Source: an uncultured Treponema sp.
Lineage (GTDB): Bacteria; Spirochaetota; Spirochaetia; Treponematales; Treponemataceae
Direction of reading: 5' to 3'
DNA length: 38,776 nucleotides
Assembly (NCBI GenBank): GCA_900316905.1
Contig: ONET01000010.1
Span: forward strand, 1-38,776
Shown here: piece after piece, positions 32,249-38,776 of the stretch
Layout of the letters: the number at the start of each line of letters is the position of its first letter
Numbering within the stretch: the first letter of the stretch is position 1
Notes under the pieces: generated by a model
What the model saw: the letters and a program-made list of their open reading frames with translations, nothing else
Database searches by the model: none
What the model was told of the DNA's origin: nothing
Made by a program: the position numbers and the translations under genes

Positions 32249-33313
32249 TTAAGAATCTAACTGTTCTTTGAGTTGCAGGATGTATTGTTCTGCATTGTTT
32301 GAATTGACTTTTTGTCCCCAAAGTTTGTCTCCAGCTTGTTCTCGAATTTTGGATTTTTCATCCTCGCTACCAAAAAGAGTTTTTTCTATTATTAATCCTA
32401 GCGTTGGGCGGAAGTGCACGCTTTCCATAAAGTATCTGTAGTTTTTTGTGAAATTATTAAGGCATGAAAAATTGTAGAACTCGCAATTTTGCGCCGCTTC
32501 TTTTAGAACATCAAGGTAGCCTCTAGTGATGGCTTTGCGATAAGCTGTATGGTACAAAGCGGTTGTTAATAGTATGAGTTTTATGTTGTTTTTTTTGCAT
32601 AGTTCTGATAAGTCCCGTAAATCATTAAAGGCTGTTTTTTCGGTGTAAGCGTTGTCGGAATAGTTGCGATATTTTTCCGATTCCTCTGTGTCTTCTGAAG
32701 ATGTGTTGTCTGAAAAATCATTTTCTGGTCCATTTGTTCCGTAGGAATAGAAATCTTGCTTGTTCTTTTCGTTGATTTCACTGTTATATCGAAGAACATC
32801 GCTTATGATTGACGGTTCCGTTTTTATTTTTAAGTATTGAAAATAAAAATACAATTTATTCTTTTCGTATGTTTGATACGGTATTTTCATTGGCTCCTTT
32901 TGGTGCGCGGACATGGTGTCGTACATCATTATGTCGTCAAACTGAACAATTGCCATTTTTATATTTACGCCGTTTCTTAAGAATGTCTTGATTGTTTCTA
33001 AATTTTCTTTTGGAGTTCCGGTTGGGTATGTCATGTTGTACCAATTTAACATTTCCCCGTTTAGACTGCATGGAAGAAAATCTTTTGGCATTGGGCCTAT
33101 TCTTGACGAGCCAAACAAAAATGCGTTGAATTTTTGAGGAGCGCTTAAAATATATTTTGTCTTTATAAAATTCTTGTTCGGCGTTCCGCTTGTAAAGCGA
33201 ATGTCGCTCCAATGGAAAACATTGAAAGTGTCGGTGTAAATTCTGATGCCGGAGATAATGCAACTGGAAATTAATAAAAGTATGGACAGTTTAATAAAGA
33301 AAATTTTTTTCAT
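32249..33313 (-). CDS. Periplasmic SGNH-like partner of the MBOAT acyltransferase
   Basis: 354 residues. One N-terminal membrane anchor (FFIKLSILLLISSCIISGI) and an outside domain. NAFLFGSSRIGPMP resembles the GxSx block that starts SGNH/DltD/AlgJ-like proteins, and FMESVHFRPTLGLIIEKTL provides a His in the last block; LILLTTALYHTAY is a central strand. The gene begins 15 bases after the MBOAT stop, behind GGAG, the arrangement of dltB/dltD- and patA/patB-like pairs. In those the membrane protein passes an acyl group across the membrane and the partner attaches it to a glycan. A Ser/Glu-rich insert (DFSDNTSSEDTEESEKYRN) lies near residues 200-220. The recipient polymer is unknown. Confidence 0.75.
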   Translation of the reverse strand: MKKIFFIKLSILLLISSCIISGIRIYTDTFNVFHWSDIRFTSGTPNKNFIKTKYILSAPQKFNAFLFGSSRIGPMPKDFLPCSLNGEMLNWYNMTYPTGTPKENLETIKTFLRNGVNIKMAIVQFDDIMMYDTMSAHQKEPMKIPYQTYEKNKLYFYFQYLKIKTEPSIISDVLRYNSEINEKNKQDFYSYGTNGPENDFSDNTSSEDTEESEKYRNYSDNAYTEKTAFNDLRDLSELCKKNNIKLILLTTALYHTAYRKAITRGYLDVLKEAAQNCEFYNFSCLNNFTKNYRYFMESVHFRPTLGLIIEKTLFGSEDEKSKIREQAGDKLWGQKVNSNNAEQYILQLKEQLDS

Positions 33314-33328
33314 TGCCGTCTCCTGACT

Positions 33329-34761
33329 TTAGAAATTTTGATAGATGAAATTTACAGAGCTGGTGGAAGCTTCCCAAATGATAACTGTAAGAACTATGTA
33401 TATGCACCAACGCAGCAAGAGCGGCAATGCCTTTATAATTTTAAGTCCTTCTTTTTTTTGTGTCGCGACGCTTATTATGGCAAAACCTGTCGTTGTCGCC
33501 AAAACAATCATCATTCCAGATAAGTATCCGAAGCTGGAATTATTAAGCGCAAAAAGCTCTTTAAATGTATCCTTGAATCCTGTCGGATTTTCCGGGCTGA
33601 TGAAGCGTGCTAATTCCATAGGAATTTTTCCAAATCCTTGTATCACGGCAAACGCTTCTTTCAAGCTTTTTGCTCTAAAGAATATCCATGCGAAAGTTAC
33701 AAGGCAAAATATGAAAAAAATTTTTATGAAAGAAGGGAGTTTAATTTTTTCAAATAAAGGCTTTGACGTTCTGCCTGCGCATTGGTATAGCCCGTGCAGA
33801 AACCCCCAAATTACAAAGTTCCAAGTGGAGCCGTGCCAAATTCCGCTGACTAAAAAAGTGATGAGCAGGTTGAGATAAATTCTTGGAAGCGCCACTCGGC
33901 TTCCTCCGAGAGGAATGTAAACATAGTCTTTAAGCCATGAACTCAATGAAATATGCCATCTCCTCCAAAACTCGCCGATGGATTGCGATAGGTATGGATG
34001 GTCAAAATTTCTTCCAACATCAAACCCTAGAATTCTTGCCGCTCCGATTGCCATGTCGCTGTAACCTGAAAAATCACAGTATATCTGAAATGAGTATAGA
34101 ATTGTCGCCAGCAGAAGCGCAAGACCGTGTTGGTCGGCTGGGCTTTCATAAACGCAATTTACATACAGAGCGATTTTGTCCGCCACATAAATTTTTTTTA
34201 ATATTCCCCAAGCAAAAAGTTTCATGCCGTTGGTCGCATTGTCATATTCAAATTGATGCGTTTTCTTTAATTGCGGAATTAGAATGTTTGCGCGTTGGAT
34301 TGGTCCGCTTGAAATTACAGGAAAAAAGCTTATGAACTGGGCTACGGTGATGAAGTCACTCTCCGCTTCGATCTTATTTTTGTAGCATCAACTATGTAAC
34401 TTATGCTTTGAAATGTAAAAAAAGAAAGGCCTAATGGAAAAACTATGCCGCCTCTCCATTCTGCTGGGCTATACTTGAAAAATAAAAGAGGCGCGAGGCT
34501 GGCGGCAACAAGCGCGAAAAGGCGAATTCGCCTATGCCTTCCTCCTATGCGTAATGACAGTCCGCCAAAATAGGATAGGGCGACCGCATAAAATATAAAG
34601 GGAAGAAAGCGCAAGTCCGCAAAGGCGTAGAAAATTATGCTCGCGGTTAAGAGTAAAAGACGTTGGAATTTTAGTCCGCCTTTTTTTAGTTCTGCAGCAA
34701 TAAAATATAAGGCGCTGAAAATTGCAAAGAAAATTGCGAACGTCGATGATATGAATGTCAT
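33329..34761 (-). pseudogene. MBOAT-family O-acyltransferase (AlgI/DltB type), one-base frameshift
   Basis: Two frames together make one normal 477-residue MBOAT protein. The first, 34342-34761, gives SALYFIAAELKKGG up to QSISYIVDATKIRSK and then stops. The second carries on as KIEAESDFITVAQFISFFPV, ISSGPIQRANILIPQLKKTH and, from 34225, MKLFAWGILKKIYVADKIA to the end at 33329. The second part holds FWRRWHISLSSWLKDYVYIP and the catalytic His in SGIWHGSTWNF. The shift is at an A5 run (T5 on the + strand, 34377-34381): one more A restores the frame. This could be mutation, phase variation or sequence error. Probably O-acetylates a surface glycan with the SGNH-like partner downstream. Confidence 0.85.
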
Positions 34762-34779
34762 GGAACTTCCTTTTTTTTA

Positions 34780-34808
34780 ATTATATTGCATGAACGAAAG
34801 TCAAGCAA
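34780..34808 (-). promoter_or_regulatory. Promoter of the MBOAT operon
   Basis: TTGCTT, 17 bases, TATAAT on the minus strand, 18 bases before the ATG at 34761, with AGGAAG between. Confidence 0.65.
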
Positions 34809-34812
34809 GCCC

Positions 34813-34841
34813 TTTAACTCTTTTACTTTTCGCGCTAAAAT
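34813..34841 (+). promoter_or_regulatory. Candidate promoter of the flavodiiron gene
   Basis: TTTAAC, 17 bases, TAAAAT. The leader of about 60 bases that follows holds a hairpin with arms TTCGCC (34858-34863) and GGCGAA (34880-34885). Confidence 0.45.
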
Positions 34842-34908
34842 AAAACAAGCGGCAACATTCGCCTTTGCTAACTAGCGCGGGCGAACAGCCGTATCGTTTG
34901 GAGGAATT

Positions 34909-36072
34909 ATGACAATTTGCGATTCTGTAAAATACATTGGCGTGGACGACCACGAGATTGACTTGTTTGAGGGGCAGTTTGAGGTTCCCGGCGGAATGGC
35001 CTACAATTCCTACGCCGTCATTGGCCAAAAAGTTTGCGTCATGGACAGCGTGGACGCGAATTTTGTCCAGGCTTGGCTGGGGAACATCGAGGCGGCGCTT
35101 GGCGGAAAGGCGCCGGACTTTCTTGTCGTTCAGCACATGGAAATGGACCACTCGGCGGGCGTATTGGCCTTTGCAAAAAAATATCCTGAGGCGAAAATCG
35201 TTTCTTCAAAAATGGCCTTTGCGATGATGAAGAACATGTTTGAGGAAGATTTTTCCGACAGGCAAATTGTCGTTTCCGATTCAAGCGAGCTGGACCTTGG
35301 CGGAAAAAAGCTAAAGTTCATCTCCGCGCCGAACGTCCACTGGCCTGAAGTCGTGATGACATACGACGAGGCGGACAAGATTCTTTTTAGCGCGGACGCT
35401 TTTGGAAAATTCGGCGCGCTTGACTACGACGACCCCGAAGGCTGGGACTGCGAGGCCCGCCGCTACTATTTTGGAATCGTCGGAAAATTCGGAGATTCAG
35501 TCCAGGCCTTGCTAAAAAAAGCCGCGGCCTTTGACATTCAAAAAATCTGCCCCTTGCACGGACCTGTCCTAGACAAGGATTTGGGCCGCTACATTGAACA
35601 GTACAACACTTGGTCAAGCTACGGCGTGGAAAGTCCAGGCGTGGCGGTGGCCTACGCTTCGGTTTACGGACACACGCGCGAGGCTGCGCAAAAGCTCGCG
35701 CAAATCCTAAAGGACAAGGGCTGCCCAAAAGTGGCGCTCTTTGACTTGGCGCGCGAGGACATTTACGAATGCGTCGAGGACGCTTTTAGGTACGGAACGC
35801 TTGTCGTCGCTTCTCCCACTTACAACGGCGGAGCCTTCCCCGCCGCGCGCGAATTCATTCAGCATTTGACAAGCCGCAACTACCAAAAGCGCAAGGTTGC
35901 CTTCATCGAAAACGGCTCTTGGGCGCCGGCCGCGGCAAAGGCAATGGCCGCGATGTTCGAGCAAAGCAAAGAGATAACTTTTGCCCAAACAAAAGTTTCT
36001 ATTAAAATCGCGATGAAGGCCGCCGACATCGCGGCGCTTGAATCGCTGGCCGAGGAATTGTTGGCGCAGTAG
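34909..36072 (+). CDS. A-type flavoprotein / flavodiiron protein (O2 or NO reductase)
   Basis: 387 residues, the normal two-domain length. The N-terminal metallo-beta-lactamase-like domain carries the diiron site: HMEMDHSAG (H-x-E-x-D-H), an Asp in ILFSADAFGKFG, and His residues at NVHWPEVV and PLHGPVLD. The C-terminal flavodoxin domain (about 245-385) binds FMN: VAYASVYGHTREAA, VVASPTYNGGAFPA and IENGSWAPAA. It reduces O2 to water or NO to N2O in the cytoplasm of anaerobes with electrons from rubredoxin or similar proteins. The ATG follows TTGGAGGAA. Rubrerythrin lies 1.6 kb downstream, consistent with oxygen defence. Confidence 0.95.
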   Translation: MTICDSVKYIGVDDHEIDLFEGQFEVPGGMAYNSYAVIGQKVCVMDSVDANFVQAWLGNIEAALGGKAPDFLVVQHMEMDHSAGVLAFAKKYPEAKIVSSKMAFAMMKNMFEEDFSDRQIVVSDSSELDLGGKKLKFISAPNVHWPEVVMTYDEADKILFSADAFGKFGALDYDDPEGWDCEARRYYFGIVGKFGDSVQALLKKAAAFDIQKICPLHGPVLDKDLGRYIEQYNTWSSYGVESPGVAVAYASVYGHTREAAQKLAQILKDKGCPKVALFDLAREDIYECVEDAFRYGTLVVASPTYNGGAFPAAREFIQHLTSRNYQKRKVAFIENGSWAPAAAKAMAAMFEQSKEITFAQTKVSIKIAMKAADIAALESLAEELLAQ

Positions 36073-36152
36073 CAGTCCGCCCAAAAGGCGAGGCAAGGCC
36101 AAAAATGCGGCCGGCGCCTTTTTGGGCTTGCATATGATTTAAGGAAGTTGTT

Positions 36153-37541
36153 TTGAACAATAAGAGTTTTTTCAACCGTTTTGGCCCCGCGTCCTTTTAT
36201 GGAGAGGCGCTAAAAATCGCCGTGCCTGTGATGGCGCAGCTTTTGGTGCAAAACCTCGTTTCGCTTATCGACAATTTTATGGTGGCCGGCTTGGGCGACG
36301 TAAAGATGTCGGGCGTCAACATCAGCGGGCAAATCATTTTTCTTTTCATCGTCCTTGTTTCAACGATTTGCGCGGCGGCGGGAATTTTCATGACGCAGTT
36401 TTCGGGCGCGGAAGACAAGGGCGGAATGCGACAGTCCTTTTGCTTTAAGCTTTGGTTCGGCCTTTTCGCGGCGGCGGTTTTTATGGCCGTTTGTTTGGGT
36501 CTTCCAAGATTCGCGCTTTCTTTTATGGTAAAGGGGAACAGTCAGGCCGGCGCGATTTTGGACCAAGGCCAGCAGTACATTTGGATAATCGCATTTACAG
36601 GAATCCCGATTGTCGTGGCCAGCGTAATCGCTTCGTCCTTGCGCGAAATCGGCGAGGTTAAAGTTCCGCTTGTAATCTCAATCGCGGCGACAATAGTCAA
36701 CACTTTCTTTAACTGGGTTCTCATTTACGGGCATTTGGGCGCGCCTCGCCTTGAGGTTAGGGGAGCGGCGCTCGCGACGGTCATCGCGCGCGGTTTTGAA
36801 ACGCTTTGCTTTGTCGTTTACATGATCGTAAAAAAGCCGCCCTTTGCGATTGGCCTTATGGACATGCTGCGCGTGAACTTTAAGCTTTACCGCGAGATTT
36901 GCGCGAGGGCCGCGATGTCCGCTTGCAGCGAAATGCTTTGGGCGATTGTGGAAACTGTTTCGACCGCCTTGTACAACGGCCGCGGCGGCTCGGAAGTAGT
37001 TTCCGGCATGAGCGCGAGCTTTGCCATAGCGAACCTTTTCTTTGTGGCCTTTAGCGGAATCATAACGGCCACCGGAGTGATTCTTGGAAAGCGCCTTGGC
37101 CGCGGCGAGCTTGAAAAAGCGCGTCAGGAAAAAGTTTGGCTTTTAAACGGAGCGAATGTCTTTGGCCTTATGATGACTGTCGTTGGCTTTTTGACAATCG
37201 CGCTTGTTCCGCTTGTCTTTAGAAATTTGAGCGGCCAGGCGCAGGATATTTGCAAGCGCATGGTTTTTGTCATGGCCCTTTACATGCCCGCTTGGGTTTA
37301 CATAAACTGCCAGTTCAGCGTAAGCCGTTCAGGCGGAGACACGATGATGGGAATGTTGGTCGACGGCGTTGGCCATCTTTTTATCGCGCTTCCGGGAATC
37401 TTTTTAATGGCAAAGCTAACGACAATCGGGCCTGTCGGAATGTACGCGATCGTAAAGGCCGTCGAGTTCCCAAAAATAATGATCGCCAGCTGGTGGCTAA
37501 AGAAAGAGCGCTGGCTTGTGAACCTGGCGCAAAAAAATTGA
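36153..37541 (+). CDS. MATE-family multidrug/cation antiporter
   Basis: 462 residues with about 12 membrane helices in two similar halves. The N-half starts [20 protein letters not shown] and [20 protein letters not shown], and shows [21 protein letters not shown] and [14 protein letters not shown]; the second half begins near [20 protein letters not shown]. Members export drugs or metabolites in exchange for Na+ or H+; the substrate is unknown. The start is a TTG at 36153, five bases after AAGGAAG; no in-frame ATG fits the family start. It follows the flavodiiron gene by 80 bases. Confidence 0.93.
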   Translation: MNNKSFFNRFGPASFYGEALKIAVPVMAQLLVQNLVSLIDNFMVAGLGDVKMSGVNISGQIIFLFIVLVSTICAAAGIFMTQFSGAEDKGGMRQSFCFKLWFGLFAAAVFMAVCLGLPRFALSFMVKGNSQAGAILDQGQQYIWIIAFTGIPIVVASVIASSLREIGEVKVPLVISIAATIVNTFFNWVLIYGHLGAPRLEVRGAALATVIARGFETLCFVVYMIVKKPPFAIGLMDMLRVNFKLYREICARAAMSACSEMLWAIVETVSTALYNGRGGSEVVSGMSASFAIANLFFVAFSGIITATGVILGKRLGRGELEKARQEKVWLLNGANVFGLMMTVVGFLTIALVPLVFRNLSGQAQDICKRMVFVMALYMPAWVYINCQFSVSRSGGDTMMGMLVDGVGHLFIALPGIFLMAKLTTIGPVGMYAIVKAVEFPKIMIASWWLKKERWLVNLAQKN

Positions 37542-37569
37542 CGGCCGGATAAAATTGCGCTATTGCAAA

Positions 37570-37592
37570 GCCCGCGACGGCGGGCGTTTGAA
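37570..37592 (+). terminator. Weak terminator-like hairpin
   Basis: GCCCGC-GACG-GCGGGC (37570-37585) 28 bases after the MATE stop, followed only by GTTTGAA, so termination may be partial. Confidence 0.45.
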
Positions 37593-37603
37593 TGAATTTC
37601 CTC

Positions 37604-37632
37604 TAGCAAAAGCGCGCAAAGCGCGCTATAAT
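37604..37632 (+). promoter_or_regulatory. Promoter of the rubrerythrin gene
   Basis: Perfect TATAAT (37627-37632) with TAGCAA 17 bases upstream. The spacer is a tandem AAAGCGCGC repeat (two copies, the first with AA-A before it), and AGCGCGCTATAAT also occurs in module copy A at 22647. Confidence 0.6.
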
Positions 37633-37674
37633 AGAAAGCGACTTACAATCATTCAGTTTTATATGGAGGAAACT

Positions 37675-38214
37675 ATGGCTAATCAGTACGCGGGAACGCA
37701 GACGGAAAAGAATTTGCAGGCCGCCTTCGCGGGCGAGTCTCAGGCTAGAAACAAGTACACATACTTTGCCAGCGTTGCTAAAAAAGAAGGATTCGAGCAA
37801 ATCTCGGCCATTTTCTTGGCCACGGCGGACAACGAAAAGGAGCACGCCAAAATGTGGTTCAAGGAGCTTGGCGAGTTGGGAACGACGGCCCAAAACTTGG
37901 GAGCGGCGGCCGACGGCGAAAACTTTGAGTGGACCGACATGTATGAAGGCTTCGCCAAGACCGCCGAGGAAGAAGGCTTCAAGGCTTTGGCCGCCAAGTT
38001 CCGCATGGTGGCCGCTATCGAAAAGCGCCACGAGGAACGCTACCGCGCCCTTCTAAAGAACGTCGAGACCGCGCAAGTCTTTGAAAAGAGCGAAGTCAAG
38101 GTTTGGGAATGCCGAAACTGCGGCCACATCGTCGTGGGAACAAAGGCCCCCGCCGCCTGCCCCGTTTGCGCCCATCCGCAAAGCTACTTTGAGGTAAGCG
38201 CCGACAACTGGTAA
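37675..38214 (+). CDS. rbr: Rubrerythrin
   Basis: 179 residues. Rubrerythrin reduces hydrogen peroxide in anaerobes. The N-terminal four-helix domain has the diiron ligands in [30 protein letters not shown] and the second pair in [12 protein letters not shown]. The C-terminal rubredoxin-like domain has the iron site [20 protein letters not shown] (two CxxC). The ATG at 37675 follows ATGGAGGAAACT; a longer in-frame frame upstream has no ribosome site and crosses the promoter. Single-gene unit with its own terminator. Its substrate role goes with the flavodiiron protein upstream. Confidence 0.97.
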   Translation: MANQYAGTQTEKNLQAAFAGESQARNKYTYFASVAKKEGFEQISAIFLATADNEKEHAKMWFKELGELGTTAQNLGAAADGENFEWTDMYEGFAKTAEEEGFKALAAKFRMVAAIEKRHEERYRALLKNVETAQVFEKSEVKVWECRNCGHIVVGTKAPAACPVCAHPQSYFEVSADNW

Positions 38215-38219
38215 TCGCA

Positions 38220-38248
38220 ATCCCGCGCCGCGAGCGCGGGATTTTTTT
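38220..38248 (+). terminator. Rho-independent terminator after rubrerythrin
   Basis: ATCCCGCG, a seven-base loop, CGCGGGAT, then a T-run. It lies six bases after the stop codon. Confidence 0.92.
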
Positions 38249-38267
38249 ATAAAAAAAAGGAGTTTTT

Positions 38268-38776
38268 ATGAAAAAGTTCTTTTCTGTGTTGTTGAGCATA
38301 CTCTTCGCGGCGGTCCTTTTTGTCACCCTGCTTTTGGGAATTGTCCGCTTCAACTTTAGCTATTCAACGATAGCCAACATAGCGTCGCAAGCGCTCAAGC
38401 CCGTGTCAAAGGCCCTCCCCCAAGACAATGGCGGCCTCTTTTACCCAGAAAGCGCCAAATTGAGCCTGGCCCAGCTGAACTTTGACAAGTCCTACATCGA
38501 AAATTTTGACCTGGGCTCGATTGACATGACGAATCTGGATGTGAACGCCGTCGTCCAAAGCTATCTCGACCAGGCGGGAATCGACGCCAGCCCGGAAATG
38601 GTGGCGGAAGTCTTGGCCTCGCCGGAAGCGGCGGCCTTCATCGACAAGTACGCCGAAGAGGTCGTGGACTACATGACCGGAAACAAGGCCGAGCTTGACA
38701 TAAACACAGATGACATAAAGAAAGTTTTGAACAAATCGCTGGACATCTACGAAAAGCACACCGGCGAGGTCGTGGA
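38268..38776 (+). CDS. Membrane-anchored protein of unknown function (N-terminal part)
   Basis: 169 residues are visible before the window ends. The ATG at 38268 follows AAAGGAG. Residues 5-25 (FSVLLSILFAAVLFVTLLLG) form one membrane helix. Then come a Ser/Ala region and an acidic helical stretch (AELDINTDDIKKVLNKSLDI), probably on the outer side of the cytoplasmic membrane. It has no family I recognise. It follows the rubrerythrin terminator by 20 bases and probably has its own or a read-through transcript. The C-terminus is not in the window. Confidence 0.8.
   Translation, partial: MKKFFSVLLSILFAAVLFVTLLLGIVRFNFSYSTIANIASQALKPVSKALPQDNGGLFYPESAKLSLAQLNFDKSYIENFDLGSIDMTNLDVNAVVQSYLDQAGIDASPEMVAEVLASPEAAAFIDKYAEEVVDYMTGNKAELDINTDDIKKVLNKSLDIYEKHTGEVV

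Overview
The window looks like chromosomal DNA of a spirochaete, most likely a gut or rumen-type Treponema. This is an inference from several features: AAGGAGG-type ribosome sites, lipoproteins and plant-polysaccharide enzymes (a GH10 xylanase, a GH5 glycosidase and a pentulose kinase/epimerase pair), oxygen-defence genes typical of anaerobes (flavodiiron protein, rubrerythrin), and a poly-G tract inside a promoter as known upstream of T. pallidum tpr genes. No rRNA or other species marker is present, so the genus is not proven. The host DNA is GC-rich in feel (gcg and cgc words everywhere). Two clearly AT-richer blocks stand out, about 8.5-11.9 kb and about 27-30.5 kb, and both carry restriction systems. 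A third, milder AT-rich block (32.2-34.8 kb) sits beside a tRNA gene.

Layout. 1-3.6 kb: riboflavin operon ribD-ribE-ribBA-ribH on the minus strand behind an FMN riboswitch. 3.6-8.3 kb: TSUP permease, small secreted protein, membrane adenylate cyclase, BASS-family transporter and SH3-domain secreted protein. 8.5-11.8 kb: a DpnII-like (GATC) restriction-modification operon with two methyltransferases, the DpnII-type endonuclease and an additional PD-(D/E)XK nuclease gene between them. 11.8-12.8 kb: secreted DRGH nuclease. 12.8-15.9 kb: xylanase lipoprotein, then a large lipoprotein driven by a promoter with nine G's in its spacer. 16-19.4 kb: LacI-type regulator, FGGY kinase and AraD-type epimerase behind a LacI-type operator. 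19.4-22.6 kb: NYN-domain protein, cytoplasmic GH5 and WYL regulator.

22.6-26.3 kb is the most suggestive part. A 50-bp promoter/operator module is repeated almost exactly in front of two transcription units. One is an operon of an ADP-ribosylglycohydrolase fused to a YunG-like domain, a Y-family DNA polymerase and a YolD-like small protein. The other is a small single-membrane-span acidic protein. I propose a shared (possibly DNA-damage) regulon. Two orphan antitoxin-like HTH genes lie nearby; one has an extra A in an A8 run that puts its start out of frame.

27-30.5 kb: McrB/McrC type IV restriction system (McrB with winged-helix and EVE domains). 30.7-32 kb: RhuM-like protein and a decayed macro-domain gene. 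32.1 kb: tRNA-Val(GAC). 32.2-34.8 kb: an MBOAT O-acyltransferase gene with a one-base frameshift and its periplasmic SGNH-like partner. 34.9-38.8 kb: flavodiiron protein, MATE exporter, rubrerythrin and the start of a membrane-anchored protein. I saw no CRISPR array, no intact insertion sequence and no prophage structural genes.
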